Shown: positions 40,513 through 49,578 of the stretch, piece by piece
How positions within the stretch are numbered: the stretch's first letter is position 1
Layout of the letters: every line of letters starts with the position of its first letter
Source of the DNA: an uncultured Bacteroidaceae bacterium
Lineage (GTDB): Bacteria > Bacteroidota > Bacteroidia > Bacteroidales > Bacteroidaceae
NCBI GenBank assembly: GCA_905233765.1
Contig: CAJOCU010000001.1
Coordinates: forward strand, 124,001 to 188,000
DNA length: 64,000 nucleotides
Direction of reading: 5' to 3'
Notes under the pieces: model-generated
Seen by the model: the letters and a program-made list of their open reading frames with translations, nothing else
The model's database searches: none
What the model was told of the DNA's origin: nothing
Position numbers and translations under genes: made by a program

Positions 40513-42238
40513 GAATAAACCCTTCTCTCGCCTGATAGCTGTCCACGTCAAGGGCATAGCGGGCCGTAGCTGTGTCTGTCAGCGGCTGGAAGCCCAAGTC
40601 GGTGTAGTGGTGCTCCACCATCTTGTTCTTGGGTGTTGGCAGGTACTCGCCCACAATGCGGTGGTAACCGCCCTGCCGGGCGCGCTCGACCATTTTGTTC
40701 AGGACGAAGTTCTCCATGCCGCGTTTCAGCACACGGCAGCTCATCAACCATGTGTCGATGAACAGCGTGTCGGCATCCATACGCTTCATCACGACGACGG
40801 ATATCAGTCCGTTATCGCCGAAGCGGTCTTCGAGCGTGAAGCTCAGGTCCACCACCTCTGGGTCGGCAGCCATAGCGGCGATGTCGGCCTCGGTGTAGCG
40901 CACGGTGCGGAGGTTGAACTGGTTGCTGCGCTGTGTCAACTGGGCCACGCGCGGCATGTTGAAGGGCGTGAAGCCGCTGACGACAGAGACCATCGACAGC
41001 GACTGTAGGAAAGCGGCTTCGCTGGTGAACGTGCGGGCAAGCTGCACACGCTGTGCCTCCAGCTGATACTGCTTCGTGCGGTCTTTGTCTGCGCTGCTGT
41101 AGGAGGCGGTCTCGAAGAGATTCTGCGAATAAAGGTATTCGAGATAAAGACCGGGATCCTCGGGCAGCTCCGGCACCGTGATACCGGGAATGTTCTCGCG
41201 CACGATGTTGCGCTCGAAGGGATTATCGTCGAGAAACACCATCGAGTCAAAACCAATATTTAGGATGCGCTGGATGGTACGGATGTTATCGACCTTGGTC
41301 TCCCAATTGGCCTGGAAGACGGCGATGTCGTCCATCCGCAACACCATATCAGGGTGATGCTCGAAGGGTTCTCGGGCGACGGTCTCGTCGTTCTTCGATG
41401 CCACACAGACAATGATGCCACGCTGGCGCAGTTTCTTCACCCACAGCTGGAACTCGGTGAAGGCCTTGCCGATACCAAGCCCATGGCCTAGTTGTATGCC
41501 TTCGATACCGTCGTCGCCGATGATGCCGCCCCACACGGTGTTGTCTAGGTCGAGAATCAAGCACTTCTTGAAGTGACCGCGGATGGCGCAGACGATGTCC
41601 ATCACGCGCGATGCCACAAAGGGCAGGGCATCGACGCTCAGCACCATCTCGGTGCTCACATAGACATTGGGGGCGAACAGCCAGTCGCGCCCGAACTTGT
41701 TCTGCAGGGCGGCCATATCGCAGATGAACAGGTTGGCATAGCGCTGACTGAGGTTCATCAGCTCCAAATTCAACCGCCGCACCTGATAGGTCAGCGACGA
41801 TGGCACCTTGGTGGCATAGCTGCCGAACACGGAGTCCTCGATTTCGGGGTAGTTCAGGCAGATGATCTTGGCGCCAGACAAGGCCTCGTTCTCGCAAATG
41901 GACGTGACAAAGGAAAGGCGTTCGTCGGCCAGCGTGGCCTGACGCTCAGCAGGGAGCTGGCTGTGGAGCTCGCACAGCTTGTGGGTCGATTGGAAAAGGA
42001 CGATGACCTCTGCGCCACAAGCGTAGAGCTCGCTGGAGGGGTCTAGGAACTGACGCTCGACCTGGTTGTACTCAGCCTCGAACAAGTCGATATGAAAGCC
42101 CTTGCCAACGCCCATCCCGCGGAGGGAGGTGGCGAGGAGCTGCGTGGCCGTGTCGCCGACCAACGCCATCTTCACGGTGGGCAGGCCCGGCGGTTCGTGG
42201 CGGAGGCTTTTTTTGAGATTGGAAAAAGAGGGTATCAT
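40496..42238 (-). CDS. FkbH-like HAD-IIIC family protein
   Basis: A 580-aa protein in three parts: an N-terminal SGNH-like region (about 20-215), a HAD phosphatase domain with CLILDLDNTVWGGIIGDDG (nucleophile Asp230 in DxDxT) and VFLDDNPFERNIVRE, and a C-terminal GNAT-like domain (about 430-575). Characterised relatives such as FkbH dephosphorylate 1,3-bisphosphoglycerate and load the glyceryl unit on an ACP. The ATG at 42238 is chosen because it sits one base after the rmuC stop; the open frame upstream is antisense-like low-complexity sequence. The ACP gene next door is the obvious acceptor. Confidence 0.88.
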   Translation of the reverse strand: MIPSFSNLKKSLRHEPPGLPTVKMALVGDTATQLLATSLRGMGVGKGFHIDLFEAEYNQVERQFLDPSSELYACGAEVIVLFQSTHKLCELHSQLPAERQATLADERLSFVTSICENEALSGAKIICLNYPEIEDSVFGSYATKVPSSLTYQVRRLNLELMNLSQRYANLFICDMAALQNKFGRDWLFAPNVYVSTEMVLSVDALPFVASRVMDIVCAIRGHFKKCLILDLDNTVWGGIIGDDGIEGIQLGHGLGIGKAFTEFQLWVKKLRQRGIIVCVASKNDETVAREPFEHHPDMVLRMDDIAVFQANWETKVDNIRTIQRILNIGFDSMVFLDDNPFERNIVRENIPGITVPELPEDPGLYLEYLYSQNLFETASYSSADKDRTKQYQLEAQRVQLARTFTSEAAFLQSLSMVSVVSGFTPFNMPRVAQLTQRSNQFNLRTVRYTEADIAAMAADPEVVDLSFTLEDRFGDNGLISVVVMKRMDADTLFIDTWLMSCRVLKRGMENFVLNKMVERARQGGYHRIVGEYLPTPKNKMVEHHYTDLGFQPLTDTATARYALDVDSYQAREGFIRELRV

Positions 42239-42239
42239 C

Positions 42240-43589
42240 TTATTCGAGAGACGGTATTTCGTCAATGTCGGTGAACTGTGGCAGCGGATTCTTGTCAGAG
42301 GGCTTAGCGCCAAGTTTCTGTAGCTTCGCGCACGTCTGCAGAATGCTCTGCCCGGTGGGCTGCAGTTTGCGGTCGCCGTCGTCATAGGCCTGCTGCGCCT
42401 TGGCGAGAGCCGCGCCAACGGCCTGATACTTCTTGAGGAACTGACCCACACGGTCCATCATCTCCGAAGCCAGCGCATAGACCTTCTCATGGTTCTGCGC
42501 TTGCGCAATCTGTGTCCATGTGAGGCTGATGATGCGGAGGGCTGCGAAGAGCGTCTGCTCGTCGGCGATATACACACCACGCTCCATCGAGCGGCGCCAC
42601 AGGTCGGGTTGCGCATTCAGAGCGGTCCACAATGCACCCGTGTTGGGGACGAACATGATGACGTAGTCCATCTTCACTTTCGGCGGTTGGATGTAGGCGC
42701 TGTAGTCCTTGATGGCGAGGCGGTTGACCTGTTCGCGGATACTGGTGACGTGCGCTGTGAGGTAGCGCTGCCGCTCGGCCTCGTCGGTGGCGTTGACATA
42801 ATCCATATAGGCTGCGAGGGACACCTTGGAGTCAATGATGACCTCACGGCGCTGGTCAAGGTGCAGGATGACATCGGGGCGCAGGCGCGCTCCCTCCTCG
42901 TTGAGGACTGCCGCTCCCTGGGCATCGCGAATGGTGGGCTGCACATCGTAGTGGACGCCACGCGTGAGGCCCTGTGCCTCCAGGAGCTCGTCGAGGACGG
43001 TCTCGCCCCAACTGCCTTGTACGGTGTTGCTGTGGCGGAATACGCGCGTCAGCTCGTCGGTGCTCTTGCGCGTGGCCTCGTTCTGCTGCATCATTTCCTG
43101 AATGATGGTTTTCAGTGTGCCGCTGTCAGCGCTCTGCCGCGTCTGCGTCTCAAACATCGTCCGTTGCATCTTGTCGATGGTCTCGCGCAACGGGTTCACC
43201 AGCTGCCCGAGGCTCTCGCCGGAGGTCTCCTGGAACTCCTTCTGCCGCTGGCGCAGCATCTCGCTCGTGGCGTCCTTCATCTGCGCTGATACCTTGGCGA
43301 TAATCTCATCGAAGCGAGCCTGCTGGGCAGCGACGGCCTCGCTGTGGCGATGTTCCTGCTCGACGAGCTGCGACGTCAGCACCTCAGCCTTCACAGCAAG
43401 TTCCTGACGGTCTGCTGTTTCCTGTGCCAAGGCCTGCTCACGTTCTTGAATAGTTTGCTGGAACTGCACACACTCCGATGTACGTTCCTTGAGGATGGTG
43501 TTTGCCACACTCAACTTATTTCGCATGACGAGCCACGCGATGACGGTACCCAAAGCGCCTCCTATAGCAATGCCAATGATCAGCTCCAT
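42240..43589 (-). CDS. rmuC: DNA recombination protein RmuC
   Basis: A 449-aa protein: one N-terminal membrane segment (LIIGIAIGGALGTVIAWLVM), a long coiled coil (about 30-135) and the RmuC domain with QGSWGETVLDELLEAQGL, RPDVILHLDQRREVIIDSKVSLAAY and DYVIMFVPNTGALWTAL. This family limits inversions at short repeats and belongs to the PD-(D/E)xK nuclease-like proteins (DSKVS is the core motif). It is interesting beside a chromosome region rich in small inverted repeats, but the link is speculative. It sits 5 bases downstream of the RelA/SpoT-domain gene. Confidence 0.93.
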   Translation of the reverse strand: MELIIGIAIGGALGTVIAWLVMRNKLSVANTILKERTSECVQFQQTIQEREQALAQETADRQELAVKAEVLTSQLVEQEHRHSEAVAAQQARFDEIIAKVSAQMKDATSEMLRQRQKEFQETSGESLGQLVNPLRETIDKMQRTMFETQTRQSADSGTLKTIIQEMMQQNEATRKSTDELTRVFRHSNTVQGSWGETVLDELLEAQGLTRGVHYDVQPTIRDAQGAAVLNEEGARLRPDVILHLDQRREVIIDSKVSLAAYMDYVNATDEAERQRYLTAHVTSIREQVNRLAIKDYSAYIQPPKVKMDYVIMFVPNTGALWTALNAQPDLWRRSMERGVYIADEQTLFAALRIISLTWTQIAQAQNHEKVYALASEMMDRVGQFLKKYQAVGAALAKAQQAYDDGDRKLQPTGQSILQTCAKLQKLGAKPSDKNPLPQFTDIDEIPSLE

Positions 43590-43594
43590 AGTCG

Positions 43595-44689
43595 TTAACC
43601 CTGATTCATAAACGGTAGTGTTGCCGCCTGCTCCATCACCACATCTGCAATGGCGCCATTGTCCTCACGCGCGCCGTGCAATGCCTCGAAGATGGCTGTG
43701 ACGCCATAACGCCCGCGGCCCTGCTTGAGCGCACAGACGATACACAGGTTTTGGAGCGCCACAGTCTCGGAGATGATATCGAGGTCTGTAAAGGCCAGGT
43801 TGGAGAGCGCCAGCTGATAGGCGTCATCGGCGTTCTCGTCGATGAAACGTTTCACATCGCCGAGGGTCTCCAGCCGCAGGTCCTGCAGGATAGGCAGGAA
43901 CGGCATCAGCGACGCCGGGAATATCTCGGCCTGATTGGCGGCAGCAATCCTGCCGTTCAGCGCATCGAAAGGCCGGGTCTCAAGGTAGTGACGGAATGTA
44001 TCGGGCTCCAAAGGAACCTCATTCAACTGGCCTGAGGCAACTAATGACTGCATCTGGCGCCGGTAGTCGGTCATGGTGATGCGCAGACGACTGAACTCAT
44101 CGTCGATGAGCTCCAACATCCCCGACAGGCGGCTGAACTGGCGCCGGTACTCGGGGGGTATCTGCACAGCGCCTTTGTAGCCTATGTCATGTTCGATGGT
44201 GGACCATACGTGTTGCAAGGCCGTTCTCATCTGAATCTCAAAGGGGAAGGTGTTCAGTTCCGGCATCGCAGCATCGCGAGCCAGAGACCGCGGGATGCGG
44301 CAGATATAATGCAGTGAGTTGTAGCCGAAGCTGGTGAGCTGGTGCAGTTTGCGCTTATCCACAGATTCCTTCCAGTTGACATCGAAAATGCCTTTCACGA
44401 TGGCTGCCACTTTATCCACATCATCGGTGTAGAAGGTGATTACGCGCAGTCCAAAGAGGTCGGTGATATCGGTGATGGAACTGTACTTGCTGCCCTTGCG
44501 CTCGAGCTTTCCCATCAGCGATTGCTCCTCTTTGATGCGATGCTCGATATTGGTGACATAGAGTCCCTGCTCCTGCAGCGTCTCACTCAACTTCCGGTAC
44601 GCGATCTGCTCGATGCGCTGAAGGACGGGCAGGCTCTGGCGGAACTGTTGCAGCAGTTCCTCGCCATGAGGATCCAGTTGGTAGTTCAT
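43595..44689 (-). CDS. RelA/SpoT-domain protein (stand-alone (p)ppGpp synthetase type)
   Basis: A 364-aa protein with a RelA/SpoT nucleotidyltransferase domain at about residues 40-210: EEQSLMGKLERKGSKYSSITDITDLFGLRVITFY, TSFGYNSLHYICRIP, FEIQMRTALQHVWSTIEHDIGYKG. There is no HD hydrolase, TGS or ACT domain, so it resembles small alarmone synthetases with a helical C-terminal extension of about 150 residues (DLGDVKRFIDENADDAYQLAL). Whether it makes (p)ppGpp or another nucleotide, or pyrophosphorylates tRNA like toxSAS enzymes, cannot be read here. No antitoxin-like gene is adjacent. Confidence 0.83.
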   Translation of the reverse strand: MNYQLDPHGEELLQQFRQSLPVLQRIEQIAYRKLSETLQEQGLYVTNIEHRIKEEQSLMGKLERKGSKYSSITDITDLFGLRVITFYTDDVDKVAAIVKGIFDVNWKESVDKRKLHQLTSFGYNSLHYICRIPRSLARDAAMPELNTFPFEIQMRTALQHVWSTIEHDIGYKGAVQIPPEYRRQFSRLSGMLELIDDEFSRLRITMTDYRRQMQSLVASGQLNEVPLEPDTFRHYLETRPFDALNGRIAAANQAEIFPASLMPFLPILQDLRLETLGDVKRFIDENADDAYQLALSNLAFTDLDIISETVALQNLCIVCALKQGRGRYGVTAIFEALHGAREDNGAIADVVMEQAATLPFMNQG

Positions 44690-44715
44690 GTTGTCTGCGT
44701 GTATTCTAATAAGGG

Positions 44716-46716
44716 TTACAACTGGTACTCCAGCATCACGAAGCTATACGGTGCCAGGTCGAGTGTGAACTTCTTCGCAGCCTTCACGGTCTCCTTCTTG
44801 GGAGCAATAGGCTGGGCATCGAAGTTGTTCTCATCATCGGCTGCGCCCGAGAGGATCGTCTTTGTGGCAACGCCCTTCACCTTGAAACGGCTGAGGTCGA
44901 TGGTGGCTTTCTTCGCGTCGGCACCGGCGTTGCAGAGCTTCACAAAGAGGCGGCGCGTCTTCACGTTGAGAACCACACTCTGACCATAGCGGCTGTCCTC
45001 GACAGGCTGGCTGACGCCTGCGGCATCGCCGGCAAAACGCACGCAGTCGCCATAGTAGTACTGGCCTGCGCTCTGGCCGAACAGCTGCTGAACGTAGTAG
45101 CTGCAGGTCAGGTAGGGCCGCTCGTTGTCGAAGTAGATGAGGTCGGGGTTCCAGTTGGTAGCTCCCTTGCGAGCAAAGAGCGGCGCATAGCTGGTCATGA
45201 CGACTACATCGCCATTGCGCTCCACATGGAGCAGGTACAAACCCTCGGCCAGCGCGTCGATGAGCTTCTTGTCCTTGGCGGCATATTCGCCGAGATAGAC
45301 CTTGGTCTTACGGTCGCGCGGGTAGCTGTCGTACTGGCGGCTCTTGAGGAAGTAGCTGTTCGGCTCATAGTAGTGCTCGTCGATGATTGGCAGTCCAATC
45401 TCCTCGGCCAGTTTCCATCCGTTGTCGAAGTCGGGGTTGCCCTTGTGTGAGCCCGGACCGGCGGTGCCAACAATGATGATCTCGGGATGGGCCTTCGTCA
45501 CGCGCTCATACATATATTTAAAGCGTTCGGCAAATTCGGGGGAGATGCGCTCCTCGTTGCCAATGCCGAGGTATTTCAGGTTGAAAGGCTTCGGGTGGCC
45601 AGCCTCAGCGCGCAGTTTCGCCCATTTCGAGGTCGCGGGATCGCCGTTGGCCCATTCGATGAGGTCCAGTGCATCCTGCACCCACTCGTCCATCTCCGAC
45701 ATCGGCACGACGTCCTGCGCCTGGTTCTTCATCCCCCAGCCGCCGTTCGCTCCCTGGCAGCTGACGCCACAGGGCAGAATGGGTAGGGGTTGCATGTTCA
45801 GGTCCTCGCAGAGCTGGAAATATTCAAAGTAGCCCAGCCCCATGCTCTGGTGGTAGCCCCATGTGTTCTTGAGCGGGCGACGCTGCTCCTTCGGGCCAAT
45901 GGTGGTCTTCCAGCGATAGGTGTTCCAGAAGCCGTCGCCACCGCCGTGCACGACGCAACCGCCGGGGAAGCGCATGAACTTGGGTTGCAGGTCGGCCAGC
46001 GCCTGCGTCAGATCCTTGCGCAAGCCATGCCCCTTGTAAGTGTCCTGCGGCATGAGCGAGACCATATCCACGTCCAGCGAGCCTGTCTGCAGCACGAGAA
46101 TCCGCAGCACGGCGCTGGCTGCATCCTCTGTAGGAGTGAGCGTAATCTTGTACTGGTTCCACTCTGCAGAGCCCACAGACATAGTGGCATCAGCCAGCAG
46201 CTTGGGTTTCCTGCCCCGCTGCACCAACGCGAAGCGCACCTCTTTGGCATCGCCCTCTACGTTGCGCAGGAAAGCCGAGAAATCGTAGGAGGCGCCAGCC
46301 TTCACACTAATGCCGTCGAAGCCTCCGTTCTCGAGTCCCACGCCGGTCCAGCCATCGAAATCATAATAGTGTCCTACGCGCTCGACATAGATACGCATAT
46401 AAGTGGGATTATTCGGATGAATGGGAGCATCCATGCGGGTTTCCACACGCCCGAGCGAGTGACCGGGACGAATAAAGCGCCAGGCGGTGCCGGGCCCCCA
46501 ACCATCGCGTTCGGTAGGATTGTATTCGAATGAACCATTCTGCACCAGCTCGGCACAAAGGCCGCCATCGGCAGCATGACTGATATCCTCGAAGAAAATG
46601 CCTATCAGCTCATCGCTGATGGCCTTCCCGCCCTTGGGGGCGCGCATCGTTTTCTGACTAAAAGCACTCACTGAAACGGCCAACAGGACAGTACAAAATG
46701 CAATACGTGTATTCAT
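44716..46716 (-). CDS. Alpha-L-arabinofuranosidase, GH51, exported
   Basis: A 666-aa exported glycosidase releasing arabinofuranose side chains from arabinan or arabinoxylan. Signal peptide MNTRIAFCTVLLAVSVSAFS, an N-terminal carbohydrate-binding-like beta domain (about 60-210), TIM barrel (about 220-500) and C-terminal beta-sandwich (about 510-666). Acid/base Glu388 in LGIGNEER and nucleophile Glu477 in VYLGEYAAKD. FMRFPGGCVVHGGG is also typical. Divergent from the GH3 gene, with promoter elements in the shared 141-base gap, so the two are probably co-regulated. Confidence 0.92.
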   Translation of the reverse strand: MNTRIAFCTVLLAVSVSAFSQKTMRAPKGGKAISDELIGIFFEDISHAADGGLCAELVQNGSFEYNPTERDGWGPGTAWRFIRPGHSLGRVETRMDAPIHPNNPTYMRIYVERVGHYYDFDGWTGVGLENGGFDGISVKAGASYDFSAFLRNVEGDAKEVRFALVQRGRKPKLLADATMSVGSAEWNQYKITLTPTEDAASAVLRILVLQTGSLDVDMVSLMPQDTYKGHGLRKDLTQALADLQPKFMRFPGGCVVHGGGDGFWNTYRWKTTIGPKEQRRPLKNTWGYHQSMGLGYFEYFQLCEDLNMQPLPILPCGVSCQGANGGWGMKNQAQDVVPMSEMDEWVQDALDLIEWANGDPATSKWAKLRAEAGHPKPFNLKYLGIGNEERISPEFAERFKYMYERVTKAHPEIIIVGTAGPGSHKGNPDFDNGWKLAEEIGLPIIDEHYYEPNSYFLKSRQYDSYPRDRKTKVYLGEYAAKDKKLIDALAEGLYLLHVERNGDVVVMTSYAPLFARKGATNWNPDLIYFDNERPYLTCSYYVQQLFGQSAGQYYYGDCVRFAGDAAGVSQPVEDSRYGQSVVLNVKTRRLFVKLCNAGADAKKATIDLSRFKVKGVATKTILSGAADDENNFDAQPIAPKKETVKAAKKFTLDLAPYSFVMLEYQL

Positions 46717-46746
46717 TATGTTTGGTTTTAATTAAAAATTTCGTTG

Positions 46747-46754
46747 CAAAGATA
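46747..46754 (-). promoter_or_regulatory. -7 element of the GH51 promoter
   Basis: On the minus strand this reads TATCTTTG, a perfect TAnnTTTG, 31 bases before the GH51 start codon. A matching -33 is not obvious. Confidence 0.65.
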
Positions 46755-46775
46755 CATGAATTATTGAAAAACTAC

Positions 46776-46783
46776 TACCTTTG
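46776..46783 (+). promoter_or_regulatory. -7 element of the GH3 promoter
   Basis: TACCTTTG, a perfect TAnnTTTG, 75 bases before the GH3 start codon. Only 21 bases separate it from the divergent GH51 -7 element, so the two -33 regions would overlap. Confidence 0.65.
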
Positions 46784-46857
46784 TGCCATAAAAAACTGTT
46801 AACGCTACAAAAATCATCTATCAAGAATCACAACTAACTAAACTAACAGAAACAAAA

Positions 46858-49497
46858 ATGAAAAAAAGGTTTTTGATGTTGACGCTGGCGATTACAACAG
46901 CCAGTGCTTGGTCAACAGCACAAACGCTGCCCTACCAGAATCCCGAACTGAGCGCTAAAGAGCGCGCCAAGGATTTATGCCAGCGCCTCACGCTGGAAGA
47001 GAAAGCGCAGTTGATGCTCGACGAGTCACCCGCCATCCCGCGTCTGGGTATCAAAAAATTCTACTGGTGGAGCGAGTCACTGCACGGCGCTGCCAATATG
47101 GGCAACGTCACAGTCTTCCCCGAGCCCGTGGGAATGGCAGCCTCGTTCAACCCCGACCTCCTGTATCAGGTGTTTGACATCGCCAGCACCGAGTTCCGCG
47201 CACAGTATAACCAGCGAATGCTGAACGGCGGCGAGGACGAGAAATTCCACAGCCTCAGCGTCTGGACACCCAACGTCAACATCTTCCGTGATCCACGCTG
47301 GGGACGCGGCCAGGAGACCTATGGCGAGGACCCCTACCTCACCTCTATCATGGGCACACAAGTGGTGCGCGGCCTGCAAGGTCCCGAGACCTCTAAATAC
47401 CGCAAGCTGTGGGCCTGCGCCAAGCACTATGCAGTCCACAGCGGACCTGAATATACGCGTCACACAGCCAACCTCAACAATGTTAGCGTCCGCGACCTAT
47501 GGGAGACCTATATGCCCGCTTTCAAGACACTGGTCGAAGATGCTAAGGTACGCGAGGTGATGTGTGCTTACCAGCGCCTCGACGATGAGCCCTGCTGCGG
47601 CAACACACGACTGCTGCAACAAATCCTGCGCGACGAGTGGGGATTCCAGTATCTGGTTGTCAGCGACTGCGGTGCCATCAGCGACTTCCACCAGAACCAC
47701 AAAAGCAGCTCCGACAAGGTTCACGCTGCCAAAGTCGGGACACTGGCCGGCACCGATGTGGAGTGCGGATGGGACTATGTCTATCGCAGCGTCCCCGAGG
47801 CCGTGAAACGCGGATTCATCACCGAAGAGGAGGTGGACAAGCACGTCATCCGTCTTCTGGAGGGGCGTTTCGACCTAGGTGAAATGGACGACCCTGCACT
47901 CGTAGAATGGTCTAAGATTCCACACTCGGCAATGGCCACCAAGGAGAGCGCACAAAAAGCGCTCGCAATGGCACGCCAAAGCATCGTGCTACTCCAGAAC
48001 AAAGGAAACGTGCTCCCACTCAAAGCCGGCAAGGAACGCATCGCGGTCATCGGCCCCAACGCAGATAACCGCATGATGATGTGGGGTAACTACAATGGAA
48101 CACCCAACCACACGGTTACAATTCTCGATGGAATCGGTGAAAAATTAAAAATAAAAAGAGATAAAATTGTAAATGGCAAATCGTCAAATAGTAAATTAAT
48201 CTACCTCCCCGGCTGCGACCTCGTGAACGACAAAGTCATGGATGGTCTCATGGACACCGACTGTCAGATAGGCGGACGCAAAGGCCTGCGAGGGACCTTC
48301 TGGAACAACACCAAGATGGAGGGAAAAACCGTCACGACACAATACTACACCGCCCCCCTCGCCGTGACGACTGCTGGTTTCCACAACTTCGCACCAAACG
48401 TGAACATCACCGATTTCTCAGCCAAGTATGAAACCACCTTCACCCCGAAAGCCTCCGGCGAATATGTCATCAACGTAGAAGGCACAGGACACTTCGAGGT
48501 GTGGGTCAATGGCGAACGGAAACAGCACCAGCACACCTGGCGCACAACGCCCACGCGGACGGCACTTCAAGCTGAAGCCAATCAAGCGTTCCAGATTGAA
48601 ATCCGCTACGCATTTGTTCCCACGTGGGGCGCTGACCTGAAGATTAACATTGCCAAAGAAGAGGTCATCAACTACCAAACGCTCATCGACCAACTCAAAG
48701 ACTTCCAAAAGGTCATCTTTGTCGGTGGCATCTCGCCTGCACTGGAGGGCGAGGAGATGCCGGTGAACACAGAAGGATTCCGCGGTGGCGACCGCACCAG
48801 CATTGAGCTCCCACGTGTGCAGCGCGACTTCCTGAAAGCGTTGAAGGCCGCAGGGAAGACCGTCATCTTCGTTAACTGCTCCGGATCTGCCATCGCGCTG
48901 CAGCCAGAAACAGAATCCTGCGATGCCATCGTCCAGGCCTGGTATGCCGGACAGGAAGGCGGCACAGCCGTCGCCGATGTTCTCTTTGGCGACGTCAACC
49001 CCAGCGGAAAACTGCCCGTCACCTTCTATCGCAGCACCGAGCAGCTGCCCGACTACGAGGACTATTCCATGAAGGGGCGCACCTACCGCTACTTCGACGA
49101 TCCCCTCTTCGCCTTCGGCTACGGCCTCAGCTATACGAGCTTTACCATCGGTGAAACCGCGGAAAAGAGTTTCAACTTTCAACTTTCAACGTTAAACTTT
49201 AAACTTTCCATCCCCGTTACAAATACTGGTAAGCGCGACGGCACCGAAGTCATCCAACTCTACGTCCGCGACCTCGCCGACACCGAGGGCCCACGCCGCA
49301 CGCTGCGCGCCTTCAGACGCGTAGAGGTGAAGGCAGGACAAACCGTCAACGTTGAGCTCCCCCTCACCGCCAAGACCTTCGAACTCTTCGACCCGGCAAC
49401 CAACACCGTCCACTCCCACGCCGGTCGCTATGAGCTCCTCTATGGCACTAGCTCACAGGATGCAGACCTTAAGCGCCTCGAAGTGACACTCGAATAA
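46858..49497 (+). CDS. GH3 glycosidase with PA14 domain, exported
   Basis: An 879-aa exported enzyme of the beta-xylosidase/beta-glucosidase type. Signal peptide MKKRFLMLTLAITTASAWSTAQ, GH3 N-domain (about 30-375; nucleophile Asp270 in VVSDCGAI; WTPNVNIFRDPRWGRGQETYGEDP), the C-domain interrupted by a PA14-like insert (about 460-600, EYVINVEGTGHFEVWVNGERK), and a C-terminal fibronectin III-like domain (KRDGTEVIQLYVRDL). The SLSVWTPNVNIFRDPRWGRGQE pattern is common in xylan/arabinan-active members. Two heptamer tracts interrupt it, before the PA14 insert and before the Fn3 domain. Confidence 0.92.
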   Translation: MKKRFLMLTLAITTASAWSTAQTLPYQNPELSAKERAKDLCQRLTLEEKAQLMLDESPAIPRLGIKKFYWWSESLHGAANMGNVTVFPEPVGMAASFNPDLLYQVFDIASTEFRAQYNQRMLNGGEDEKFHSLSVWTPNVNIFRDPRWGRGQETYGEDPYLTSIMGTQVVRGLQGPETSKYRKLWACAKHYAVHSGPEYTRHTANLNNVSVRDLWETYMPAFKTLVEDAKVREVMCAYQRLDDEPCCGNTRLLQQILRDEWGFQYLVVSDCGAISDFHQNHKSSSDKVHAAKVGTLAGTDVECGWDYVYRSVPEAVKRGFITEEEVDKHVIRLLEGRFDLGEMDDPALVEWSKIPHSAMATKESAQKALAMARQSIVLLQNKGNVLPLKAGKERIAVIGPNADNRMMMWGNYNGTPNHTVTILDGIGEKLKIKRDKIVNGKSSNSKLIYLPGCDLVNDKVMDGLMDTDCQIGGRKGLRGTFWNNTKMEGKTVTTQYYTAPLAVTTAGFHNFAPNVNITDFSAKYETTFTPKASGEYVINVEGTGHFEVWVNGERKQHQHTWRTTPTRTALQAEANQAFQIEIRYAFVPTWGADLKINIAKEEVINYQTLIDQLKDFQKVIFVGGISPALEGEEMPVNTEGFRGGDRTSIELPRVQRDFLKALKAAGKTVIFVNCSGSAIALQPETESCDAIVQAWYAGQEGGTAVADVLFGDVNPSGKLPVTFYRSTEQLPDYEDYSMKGRTYRYFDDPLFAFGYGLSYTSFTIGETAEKSFNFQLSTLNFKLSIPVTNTGKRDGTEVIQLYVRDLADTEGPRRTLRAFRRVEVKAGQTVNVELPLTAKTFELFDPATNTVHSHAGRYELLYGTSSQDADLKRLEVTLE
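48138..48200. repeat. Degenerate heptamer tract in the GH3 gene (1)
   Basis: About nine 7-base units drifting from TGAAAAA/TTAAAAA to forms such as TTGTAAA and TGGCAAA, translated as EKLKIKRDKIVNGKSSNSKL. It is an A/T-rich island in G/C-rich coding sequence at the domain border before the PA14 insert. Confidence 0.65.
49171..49205. repeat. Five heptamers (TTNAACT) in the GH3 gene (2)
   Basis: TTCAACT, TTCAACT, TTCAACG, TTAAACT, TTAAACT in register, translated as FNFQLSTLNFKLS just before the C-terminal Fn3-like domain. It is the same family as the tract at 26521-26555, and the translated peptides are alike (FNFKLSTLNF). Confidence 0.85.
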
Positions 49498-49517
49498 CCT
49501 GAGCGAACAGACACACA

Positions 49518-49545
49518 AAGCCCGGCAGCTAACACTGTCGGGCTT
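49518..49545. terminator. Likely shared hairpin between convergent GH3 and hppA genes
   Basis: An 11-bp stem with one mismatch (AAGCCCGGCAG at 49518-49528 and CTGTCGGGCTT at 49535-49545), a 6-base loop and no good T run on either side. It lies 20 bases after the GH3 stop and could serve either strand. Confidence 0.6.
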
Positions 49546-49578
49546 CGTGCATATATAATAAGGTAATATAGGTGGTAC

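Noticed and set aside
42239..42451. Longer start for the FkbH-like protein, up to 71 codons upstream
   Set aside because: The added sequence is low-complexity Arg/Ser/Pro-rich and overlaps rmuC in another frame; the ATG at 42238 fits the operon.
43595..44689. Toxin-antitoxin pair built on the RelA/SpoT-domain protein (toxSAS)
   Set aside because: No small antitoxin-like gene lies next to it. The flanking genes are rmuC and a GH51 enzyme.
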